A stretch of DNA of 7,310 bases from contig CAYSCH010000444.1 in assembly GCA_964429355.1 (NCBI GenBank), forward strand, positions 1 through 7,310. The letters are read 5' to 3'. Numbering within the stretch: the first letter of the stretch is position 1; each line of letters opens with the position of its first letter. Both the position numbers and the translations under genes were made by a program. The DNA is from JAAYAY01 sp964429355 (GTDB lineage: Bacteria; Planctomycetota; Planctomycetia; Pirellulales; Thermoguttaceae). The notes under the pieces were generated by a model. That model saw only the letters and a program-made list of their open reading frames with translations, made no database searches and was not told the DNA's origin. Below, piece by piece: positions 1 through 4,841 of the stretch.

Positions 1-77
1 AGATCCGCGACTTGCCGGGAGCAGACCATTCGAGCCGAGCGGTAGCTCGTATTGGTTGGCGGCCCTGCCGCCCTGTG
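1..77. repeat. 77-bp interspersed double-hairpin repeat, copy 1
   Basis: This stretch recurs at 4765-4841 in the same orientation with only two differences (positions 25 and 56), that is 75 of 77 bases. It contains two small perfect hairpins: CGAGC-GGTA-GCTCG at 36-49 and GGCGGC-CCT-GCCGCC at 59-73. Similarity stops sharply at base 77 (GGTTACC here, TCAGC in the other copy). The left edge coincides with the window edge, so the element may be longer. No gene is evident in it. It resembles a REP/MITE-like non-coding repeat, but I do not recognise a named family. Confidence 0.85.
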
Positions 78-207
78 GTTACCTTCTCTTTTTCAGAACC
101 CGTTACAGCATAAGCCGTTCTGCCCAATAAGAACTACGGCGCCCGAAACCGGCAGCTCCGACGGCCACTCTCCCCGAGGTCCAGAAACCATGCTCGACTC
201 TCGCCGG

Positions 208-301
208 AACCTCTCCCGGGCGATTCCTTCGCGTTCTTTCGCGTCCTTCGCAGTGATCCCCATCCTCGACTGGCCGCACTGACCAAAAGAACTGAGCGCC
301 C
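208..301. repeat. Composite repeat head, copy A (CTTCGCGTCCTTCGCrGTGATCCC family)
   Basis: From AACCTCTCC at 208 through GATCCCC near 261 this matches 7010-7064 closely with small indels, and weaker similarity continues through the spacer up to the heptamer tract. Internally it repeats a GCGTCCTTCGC / GCGTTCTTTCGC unit. On the minus strand it gives an open but meaningless reading with a TAKDAK-like string. I treat this as a non-coding interspersed element and not a protein. The same head plus pyrimidine heptamer tail architecture occurs at 7010-7216. Confidence 0.75.
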
Positions 302-392
302 CTCCGATCTCCCATCTCCGATCTTCCATCTCCGATCTCCCGGTCTCCCGTCTCCTGACTCCCGACCCCTGATTCCTCTCCCCTGTCCCCTC
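302..392. repeat. Heptamer satellite, 13 units (CTCCGAT-like)
   Basis: Thirteen consecutive 7-base units fill the interval exactly. It begins with CTCCGAT, CTCCCAT, CTCCGAT, CTTCCAT and CTCCGAT, then drifts to CTCCCGG, TCTCCCG and similar units. The plus strand is almost purely pyrimidine. A looser continuation (CTCACGC CTCGCAC CTCCCGC) is visible at about 414-434. Tandem heptamers of this kind are known as variable microsatellite-like repeats in cyanobacteria and other repeat-rich bacteria. Any open frame across them is an artefact. Confidence 0.85.
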
Positions 393-439
393 GAGAAACT
401 CGCGCCCGAAGATCTCACGCCTCGCACCTCCCGCCCACC

Positions 440-521
440 TTGGCCGAAGGCCTTCTTCACCGTAGCCTGGGGCACCCGCCCCAGGAACTCCGGGCCAATT
501 CCAGTCCTTTGGCCGAAGGCC
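440..521. repeat. Hairpin element bounded by 13-bp direct repeats
   Basis: TTGGCCGAAGGCC occurs at 440-452 and again at 509-521, and each copy is itself a small hairpin (GGCC-GAA-GGCC). Between them lies a perfect 8-bp-arm hairpin, CCTGGGGC-ACCC-GCCCCAGG, at 466-485. No T-run follows, so it is not a standard intrinsic terminator. The arrangement suggests a small non-coding mobile or structural repeat. Only one copy is present in this window, so its multicopy nature is inferred. Confidence 0.55.
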
Positions 522-556
522 ATAATTACCCACCTTCCAGCCAACCGAACCCCGCT

Positions 557-752
557 TTACCAGCCCTGTCCGAGCAGGTGCCTTGTGATCACGCCCAGTT
601 GGAGGAACACGATCTTGAGCCTAACAGTCAACCGGTGAAGGCCTTCCTGCCGGATCGACCACACCGAGGCGTAGGCCAGCGAAAGAATCGCGGCGGCAGC
701 CAGCACACAGGCGCTCTCCGGCACACCCAACCAGCCACCCGCCGCCGTTGAT
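557..752 (-). pseudogene. Orphan C-terminal fragment with one membrane segment
   Basis: Downstream of the break in the sugar transferase, the best-looking protein is not in the transferase frame but in a neighbouring one. It reads GGWLGVPES, then a hydrophobic stretch of about 20 residues (ACVLAAAAILSLAYASVWSI), then RQEGLHRL and a short amphipathic tail ending HLLGQGW and a stop at 557. VPES plus a hydrophobic helix superficially recalls a PEP-CTERM anchor, but about 30 residues follow the helix and there is no terminal arginine cluster, so I do not call it that. It may be the 3' end of an unrelated gene joined to the transferase by a rearrangement at about 750. It could also be chance. Confidence 0.3.
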
Positions 753-1106
753 GAATTCGGGACACTCCGGACGCGGTCCCACCAGCGACATCTCGCCTTT
801 GAGGACGTTGAACAACTGCGGGAACTCGTCGAGGTGCAACCGGCGCAGAATCCGCCCCACGGCCGTGACTCGCGGATCGCCGGGACGAGACCAGACCGCT
901 CCGGTGCGGGCCTCGGCGTCGGCAAACATGGTGCGGATTTTGTAGAGTGTGAAGACCTTGCCCCCCTGCCCGACCCGCTTTTGCCGGATCAGGCCCGGCC
1001 CGCGCGACGTGGCCCGAACCAGGAGGGCGAGCAACCCGATGAGCGGAAGCCCGGAGACGAGCAGGATCGAGGCAATCAGCCGGTCGAGGGTCATTTTCCA
1101 CGGCAA
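621..1106 (-). CDS. Bacterial sugar transferase (polyprenyl-phosphate glycosyl-1-phosphate transferase), C-terminally truncated
   Basis: Enzymes of this family (PF02397; WcaJ, PglC and EPS initiating transferases) move a sugar-1-phosphate from a nucleotide sugar to undecaprenyl phosphate at the inner membrane, starting exopolysaccharide or O-antigen synthesis. Visible hallmarks are a membrane-inserting helix at residues 8-31, the RQKRVGQGGKVFTLYKIRTM block at 41-60, LDEFPQL with the catalytic Asp-Glu pair at 93-94, and SLVGPRPE at 107-114. After PEFI (residue 119, base 750) the expected segment leading to the conserved KPGITG region is absent. The frame instead runs through unrelated residues to a stop at 621. 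The intact domain is near 190-200 residues, so about 80 are lost and activity is doubtful. The frame opens at a TTG (1106); ATG at 1094 is an alternative. Neither has a clear Shine-Dalgarno. An in-frame TGA at 1161-1163 rules out a longer N-terminus, so this is the short family form. It lies downstream of the PEP-CTERM gene on the same strand. Confidence 0.85.
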   Translation of the reverse strand: MPWKMTLDRLIASILLVSGLPLIGLLALLVRATSRGPGLIRQKRVGQGGKVFTLYKIRTMFADAEARTGAVWSRPGDPRVTAVGRILRRLHLDEFPQLFNVLKGEMSLVGPRPECPEFINGGGWLVGCAGERLCAGCRRDSFAGLRLGVVDPAGRPSPVDC

Positions 1107-1437
1107 ATGGATGGAACTTGCGGCGGCAGCGTTTTCCTGCAGCGGTCGTGCAAGCCCGGCTCAGGGGACCACGGACTCGGGGGCAAGCGGCATTGGAAGT
1201 TGTATGGTGGTCATCGATGGTTTTCCCGGTGTAACGGCGCTAGTTTTATCCTGACTTGCCTGCGGGCCTGTTTTAGGGCTTGAATCGTTCGAGCGGCCGG
1301 AGTGGGCAGCCTTTTTGCAGCGGCCCACCCCGGCGACTACGCTCATTTCCTCGCCGTCGGCGCTGGCCGACGGACGCGACTCCGAATAGAGGCCAAGTGC
1401 TAAAGCTGGAGAGTTCGGGAGTCACGGAACTCGAGAT
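1107..1437. other. Intergenic gap between PEP-CTERM gene and sugar transferase
   Basis: About 330 bases with no convincing gene. A minus-strand open frame (1346-1161) is in frame with the transferase but ends in TGA and has no recognisable features. Two hairpins are visible: GTGGGC...GCCCAC around 1302-1328, and the 8-bp-arm hairpin at 1354-1373. No clear promoter for the transferase can be pointed out. Confidence 0.5.
1354..1373 (-). terminator. Strong hairpin downstream of PEP-CTERM gene (possible terminator)
   Basis: A perfect inverted repeat, CCGTCGGC-GCTG-GCCGACGG, lies about 65 bases past the stop codon of the minus-strand PEP-CTERM gene. The arms are 8 bp and GC-rich, with a 4-base loop. 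Read on the minus strand it is followed by CGAGGAAATG and not a T-run, so it lacks the second half of a classical intrinsic terminator. It could end transcription weakly, protect a 3' end, or do neither. Confidence 0.35.
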
Positions 1438-2094
1438 CTACACCATTTTGCGACGCCGCCAGCCTCCCGCGATGCCGAGGGCACCAAGCAGCGACCAGAT
1501 CGCCAGCATGCTTGGTTCCGGCACGAGATTCCCTTGTTGATCGACAGGATTCCCGTCCTCATCTGCGAAGGTTATGTTGCCTCCAGTTCCCTCAGCGCCT
1601 TTTAGGAAATACTGTGCGTTGCCTGTTGTGGCAGCAGTAGTGTACAGAATGGCCGTATAGGTGCCCGGAGCCAAATCGACTAGCTCGCCGGGAGATGCCA
1701 ACGGCTTCTTGTCCCATGTTCTTGCAACACTAAAAAGGGTCGGCGGCTGATAAGTGTTGTCGAAATCAGTATATGGAAGAGTCACACGCAACAGAGGGGT
1801 AATGGAACTGTAAGCCGGGTTTACGCTGTGATTGGCCAGAAATGGACTCACGTATGGCCCGCTGATGACATCAAAGGTAATATCTGCGGTCGTGTTTGGA
1901 CCGAGCTTTATAGCGAATACACCTCCTTCAAGATCTTCGAGACCGGACGGGAAATAAGAAGTCCAGTACTGCGTATGTTCCACGTCCACCGTGACATTGG
2001 CGTTTGCCTGACCAGTCGAGACGAAAATCGACCCCTGGGCCGAACTGATGCCCAACAGGCACATCACCATCAAACACATTATCTTTCGCAACAT
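1438..2094 (-). CDS. PEP-CTERM sorting-domain surface protein
   Basis: A 218-residue exported protein. Residues 1-20 form a signal peptide: basic LRK at 2-4, a hydrophobic core, and SSAQG at the likely cleavage site. The C-terminus is a textbook PEP-CTERM signal: VPEP at 191-194, a hydrophobic helix at about 196-210, then RRRK at 213-216. In this system an exosortase removes the C-terminal signal, and the mature protein goes to the outer surface or the EPS matrix. The middle region (22-190) is polar, rich in Thr, Asn and Gly and looks beta-rich; LAPGTYTAILYTT at 141-153 resembles an Ig/pre-peptidase-like strand. I do not recognise the ectodomain family. The start is fixed by GGAG (2105-2102) seven bases before ATG, and the longer open frame to 2184 is not needed. 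No exosortase gene is present in the window. The linked sugar transferase and sigma-54 regulator fit the usual PEP-CTERM/EPS association. Confidence 0.9.
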   Translation of the reverse strand: MLRKIMCLMVMCLLGISSAQGSIFVSTGQANANVTVDVEHTQYWTSYFPSGLEDLEGGVFAIKLGPNTTADITFDVISGPYVSPFLANHSVNPAYSSITPLLRVTLPYTDFDNTYQPPTLFSVARTWDKKPLASPGELVDLAPGTYTAILYTTAATTGNAQYFLKGAEGTGGNITFADEDGNPVDQQGNLVPEPSMLAIWSLLGALGIAGGWRRRKMV

Positions 2095-2101
2095 AACATA
2101 T

Positions 2102-2125
2102 CTCCAATGCTTCGGCTGAGCCGAA
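2102..2125 (-). promoter_or_regulatory. Leader hairpin plus Shine-Dalgarno of the PEP-CTERM gene
   Basis: On the minus strand TTCGGC-TCA-GCCGAA (2125-2111) forms a perfect 6-bp hairpin. It ends only five bases before the GGAG ribosome-binding site (2105-2102), which sits seven bases before the ATG at 2094. A stem this close to the ribosome-binding site could stabilise the 5' end or modulate translation. A 6-bp stem can also arise by chance in GC-rich DNA. Confidence 0.4.
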
Positions 2126-2152
2126 ATGATCGTGTAAAACCAGACAGATGCC

Positions 2153-2166
2153 CGAACCAAGGTTCG
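2153..2166. promoter_or_regulatory. Palindrome upstream of PEP-CTERM gene (possible operator)
   Basis: CGAACC-AA-GGTTCG is a perfect inverted repeat with 6-bp arms, centred about 65 bases upstream of the PEP-CTERM start codon. Its core GAAC-CAAG-GTTC resembles palindromes in front of the two other minus-strand genes (2725-2738 and 4596-4611). Arms of this length occur by chance several times in 7 kb, so the operator call rests only on position and mutual similarity. Confidence 0.25.
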
Positions 2167-2209
2167 AAGCTCTGCATTCCTCAACGAAACTCGGTCAGCG
2201 ACCCCGCCC

Positions 2210-2647
2210 CTAAACCGGGCGGAGGAGTTCGAACGGAGGACCGGCTGGGAGAACGATCGGGGGGTCGCCGGCTAAAGCGCTTTCCAGCGACGACGGCTCC
2301 AGCGGGTCGGCCGCGTTGAGAATGGCCGCGCCGCTGCCGCCCGATCCAGTGGAGAGAGAAGTGGAGGGCGGCTCGCAGGCCGCTCCCGCATTGGCAAAGA
2401 TGCCGGGCAATTCCGGCCGATCGTACTCTTCTTCCTGCTCGATGGGAATCACCACCAGCGGTGGCGCCCCGGCGCAAGCCGCCCCGAGATCGGCCATGTC
2501 GCTCCAAAGCGATTCCATCGCCTCGCCATACGCCGGGCCTTCAGCGTCAAACGACTGGGGCACAACGATCGCAGCCGCCGAAGGCTCGGCGACCAGAACG
2601 ATCGCGAGGGCTGCCGCTCCCATCAGGTATTTCGTGATGCCCGACAC
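2210..2647 (-). CDS. Small secreted protein of unknown function
   Basis: I do not recognise a family. The protein is about 145 residues if started at GTG 2647, giving the signal peptide MSGITKYLMGAAALAIVLVA followed by EPSAAA and likely cleavage after Ala26. ATG at 2623 is an alternative but would leave the signal without a basic residue. Neither start has a clear Shine-Dalgarno. The frame stays open upstream to 3064, but that part reads through repeats and is not protein-like. The mature part has two cysteines (about 58 and 91) bracketing a hydrophobic PPLVVIPI segment and an acidic EQEEEYDRPELPGIF stretch, then a Ser/Gly-rich linker (PPSTSLSTGSGGSG) and a Pro/Leu-rich tail ending ELLRPV. 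It ends 116 bases before the PEP-CTERM gene on the same strand, which suggests a functional pair or operon. A periplasmic or surface location is inferred from the signal peptide. Confidence 0.6.
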   Translation of the reverse strand: MSGITKYLMGAAALAIVLVAEPSAAAIVVPQSFDAEGPAYGEAMESLWSDMADLGAACAGAPPLVVIPIEQEEEYDRPELPGIFANAGAACEPPSTSLSTGSGGSGAAILNAADPLEPSSLESALAGDPPIVLPAGPPFELLRPV

Positions 2648-2724
2648 AACAGTTGCCGCTATTCGATACCCGGATGCAAAACAGGACGATCCATTCCGTA
2701 CATAGCAACCGCCGTACCAGGCTT

Positions 2725-2738
2725 GAACAAACTTGTTC
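2725..2738. promoter_or_regulatory. Palindrome upstream of secreted-protein gene
   Basis: GAACAA-AC-TTGTTC is a perfect inverted repeat about 85 bases upstream of the GTG start at 2647. It shares the GAAC...GTTC frame with the palindrome in front of the PEP-CTERM gene, which hints at a common DNA-binding protein. The evidence is positional only. Confidence 0.2.
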
Positions 2739-2839
2739 GGGCAGGCCTCCGTAGCCGGCCGCCCGGCGTTCCGCGAGCGTAACCCCTTCGGCTTCAAGGG
2801 GATACGTAACCGCACGGCAGCCCCTTCCCCTGCTAGATG

Positions 2840-2917
2840 CGTAAACATTAGCATGCCGAACAACTTTCGAAACGTAAACATTCTGTAGCGCGCACCAGTA
2901 ACATTTTTGTAGCGCGC
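2840..2917 (-). repeat. Three short direct repeats resembling an IS end
   Basis: On the minus strand three related units follow one another: GCGCGCTACAAAAATGTTAC (2917-2898), GCGCGCTACAGAATGTTTAC (2893-2874) and the shorter GCATGCTAATGTTTACG (2856-2840). Start spacings are 24 and 37 bases. Clusters of about 20-bp repeats at each end are typical of IS21-family elements, where IstA binds them. No istA/istB gene is present, so this would be a solo end or scar. Alternatively, it is a cluster of regulator-binding sites ahead of the secreted-protein gene. Confidence 0.45.
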
Positions 2918-3091
2918 CGCCCACCAGGCATGCACGGTGCAGCAAGACGGGCGAGCCGGCAGCGACGCCTCCGGACCTGCTGTGGCACAGAATTCGTCAA
3001 AGAAGTGAGAGCCGCAGTTTCGCGGAGCGCGGCAAAAGGGCAATCGCGACTCCGGCATTCCCAACCGGCAGCGATTTCTTCCGTCGAGTTC

Positions 3092-4489
3092 TCAGATCAG
3101 CCCGTAGCGATGGAGCTTGCGATACAACGTGACGCGGCTGACGCCGAGTTCCGCCGCGGCTTCCGTGCGATTGTTGTTGTGCCGCCAAAGAATGTCCGAC
3201 AGGACCTTCGACTCGAAGTCGTGCCGGGCGCTGGCCAGCCGCCCCCGGTGGGGACCCGCCGTCAGGGAGACGGGCGCGTCAGGCGCCGCGGCCAACCGCC
3301 GCACACATTCCGGCAGGTCCGGCAGGTCGACGATGGTGCCCCGGCACAATGCCGCGGACCGCTCGGCCATGTTTCGCAACTCGCGCACGTTGCCCGGCCA
3401 GGGATACCGCAGCATCGCCTCAAGGGCCTGGGCGGAGAACTCCAGCGGCGGGCGATCCGCGCACCGGCAGTAGTGGTCCAGGAACTTCTCCGCCAGACTG
3501 GGCAGCAGCGAACCGACCTCGCGCAGCGGAGGCAAGGCCAGATTGACCACGTTGAGGCGGTGGTAGAGATCGGCCCGGAAACGTCCCTCGGCAACCTCGT
3601 CTTCGAGGCACCGATTGCTGGTGACCACCAACCGCGCCCGAAGGGGCTGTGCTTCGCCGGAGCCCACCCGCTCGAATGCCCGGTCTTCGACCACGCGGAG
3701 CAGGTTCGCCTGCACATCCAGAGGCACGCAGTCGATCTCATCCACCAGGATCGTGCCGTCCTCGGCATCGGCAAAACGGCCGGTCCGATCGCTATCCGCA
3801 CCGGTAAACGCGCCTCGCACGTGGCCAAACAGCTCGCTGCGGATGAGCGCCGACGAGAGCGCGCCGCAGTGGACCACCGCCAGGGGCCGATCCCGCCTCG
3901 GAGACAGTTCGTGAACGACCCGAGCCAAATGGCTCTTGCCGGTGCCGGTCTCGCCCGTGATCAACAGCGTTGTGTCGAGCTGCGCCAGCGGGCGAAGGTG
4001 TTCCAGGAGCCGCCGCATCGGGGGAGCTGAAAAGAGGAAATCGGCCACCCTGTCGTCGGCCTCGCGGCGATTGTCCCGGCCTGGCTCGCCGGCCTCGATC
4101 GGCCGCAGACGAGCCTGCAGCGTCAGATAATCAACCAGAAAGGCCAGCCGCGATACGTCGACCGGTGGAGAGAGACAATCCGCCACCCCTCGGCGCAGCA
4201 GCCTGAGCCTCAATTCCGGGTCGCCGTTGTGACACACGACCAGGACAGGCACCCGGATGCCCGCTTCCTTCATGGCATTCAGAAAGCCAACCAGTTCAGG
4301 CTCCCGATCACCCCCTGTCAGCAAGTAGACCAGCAGGCCTACACTCCCCCGGCGAAGCAGCTTCAGGGCGCTTTCCGGTGACTCGGCGGCCCGCGCATAG
4401 CAGGCGTCGGTCGCTGCGACGACCTCCGAAAGGACCTTCGTCAACGCACCGTTGGAGTGCAGGGAAACAACTGCCGTCGGTAAGTACAT
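3092..4489 (-). CDS. Sigma-54-dependent transcriptional activator (NtrC/PrsR-like) with degenerate receiver domain
   Basis: A 465-residue enhancer-binding protein that uses ATP hydrolysis to open sigma-54 RNA polymerase promoters. The central AAA+ domain is complete: Walker A GETGTGKS 179-186, the sigma-54-contacting GAFTGA loop 226-231, Walker B ILVDEID 247-253, the arginine-finger region FRADLYHRL 304-312 and sensor II WPGNVREL 364-371. The C-terminus is a Fis-type helix-turn-helix (RTEAAAELGVSRVTLYRKL, 441-459). Residues 1-125 have receiver-like length and hydrophobic pattern but lack its chemistry. The acidic pair expected near residue 9 reads SLHS, the phospho-Asp strand reads GLLVYLLTGG (51-60), and the usual Lys motif reads CLSPPV (105-110). 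It is therefore unlikely to be switched by phosphorylation. The start is ATG 4489, preceded by CCGGGG as a weak Shine-Dalgarno. A palindrome with 11-bp arms lies 52-77 bases upstream. The PEP-CTERM/EPS neighbours suggest a PrsR-like role; that assignment is inference. Confidence 0.93.
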   Translation of the reverse strand: MYLPTAVVSLHSNGALTKVLSEVVAATDACYARAAESPESALKLLRRGSVGLLVYLLTGGDREPELVGFLNAMKEAGIRVPVLVVCHNGDPELRLRLLRRGVADCLSPPVDVSRLAFLVDYLTLQARLRPIEAGEPGRDNRREADDRVADFLFSAPPMRRLLEHLRPLAQLDTTLLITGETGTGKSHLARVVHELSPRRDRPLAVVHCGALSSALIRSELFGHVRGAFTGADSDRTGRFADAEDGTILVDEIDCVPLDVQANLLRVVEDRAFERVGSGEAQPLRARLVVTSNRCLEDEVAEGRFRADLYHRLNVVNLALPPLREVGSLLPSLAEKFLDHYCRCADRPPLEFSAQALEAMLRYPWPGNVRELRNMAERSAALCRGTIVDLPDLPECVRRLAAAPDAPVSLTAGPHRGRLASARHDFESKVLSDILWRHNNNRTEAAAELGVSRVTLYRKLHRYGLI

Positions 4490-4540
4490 CGTTTGCCCCG
4501 GAATTCACAGCGACAGTCAATCTCGCAGCAAATTCCCGCC

Positions 4541-4566
4541 AAACATCCATAAGCCTATGGATGTTT
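4541..4566. promoter_or_regulatory. 26-bp inverted repeat (11-bp arms) in the regulator's promoter region
   Basis: AAACATCCATA (4541-4551), AGCC, TATGGATGTTT (4556-4566) form perfect 11-bp arms around a 4-base centre, located 52-77 bases upstream of the sigma-54 activator's ATG. Perfect arms of this length are not expected by chance in a window this size. Its AT-rich arms stand out from the GC-rich surroundings, and no T-run fits a terminator for either strand. The simplest reading is an operator or enhancer for a dimeric DNA-binding protein, possibly autoregulation by the adjacent activator. Confidence 0.55.
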
Positions 4567-4595
4567 TCCCGGTTGAGACTCATGGACCGTGCCAT

Positions 4596-4611
4596 CCAAG
4601 CCAAGGCTTGG
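4596..4611. promoter_or_regulatory. 16-bp palindrome upstream of the regulator
   Basis: CCAAGCC-AA-GGCTTGG is a perfect inverted repeat with 7-bp arms, 30 bases further upstream of the regulator than the 11-bp-arm palindrome. Its CCAAGG core is shared with the palindrome in front of the PEP-CTERM gene (2153-2166). It could be a second binding site. Chance origin is not excluded. Confidence 0.25.
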
Positions 4612-4764
4612 CCAACAATGGGGACGGACGGGGACTTCTGCAGCCTCACCTTGTCCACAGGGACGGAGGGCTGACTCGCTGAAGAATGCTCCGCATCTCC
4701 AGCTGAGGCGATAAAAGAAAACTGTCTGTACTACTAACCTCAAAGATCGTGAAGTTTTTCACAA

Positions 4765-4841
4765 AGATCCGCGACTTGCCGGGAGCAGGCCATTCGAGCC
4801 GAGCGGTAGCTCGTATTGGCTGGCGGCCCTGCCGCCCTGTG
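4765..4841. repeat. 77-bp interspersed double-hairpin repeat, copy 2
   Basis: A direct copy of 1-77 with differences only at 4789 (G for A) and 4820 (C for T). It keeps both internal hairpins (CGAGC-GGTA-GCTCG and GGCGGC-CCT-GCCGCC). It lies between the divergently oriented regulator gene and the plus-strand kinase gene. Together with copy 1 it brackets the whole minus-strand block of four genes. Confidence 0.85.

Larger units (their letters stand above)
2648..3091. other. Gene-free gap upstream of the secreted protein, holding repeats
   Basis: About 440 bases between the sigma-54 regulator's stop codon and the secreted protein. Minus-strand open frames run through it, but I see no recognisable domain. 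It contains a palindrome at 2725-2738 and three related copies of a short repeat at 2840-2917. TGGCAC at 2983-2988 is not followed by a matching -12 element and is not called a sigma-54 promoter. The gap probably holds the promoter of the secreted-protein gene and the remains of an insertion-sequence end. Confidence 0.45.

Noticed and set aside
302..392. CRISPR array or short-spacer repeats
   Set aside because: The 7-base units are contiguous with no unique spacers, so it is a tandem satellite and not a CRISPR array.
93..533. Minus-strand open frame of about 146 codons at the left end
   Set aside because: It is a translation of the composite repeat, the heptamer satellite and the hairpin element (TAKDAK-like and Arg/Glu/Gly repeats). 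High GC keeps it open; there is no domain or start signal.
557..752. Second PEP-CTERM anchor (VPES plus hydrophobic helix)
   Set aside because: The helix is followed by about 30 more residues and no terminal Arg cluster, unlike genuine PEP-CTERM signals. The real one, at the end of the 1438-2094 gene, shows all three parts.
2983..3000. TGGCAC as a possible sigma-54 -24 element
   Set aside because: The bases at the -12 position read TCGTC instead of a TTGC-like element, and it points away from the neighbouring minus-strand genes.
4308..4658. Minus-strand open frame upstream of and overlapping the sigma-54 activator
   Set aside because: It is out of frame with the activator, crosses the palindromes and has no recognisable domain or ribosome-binding site.
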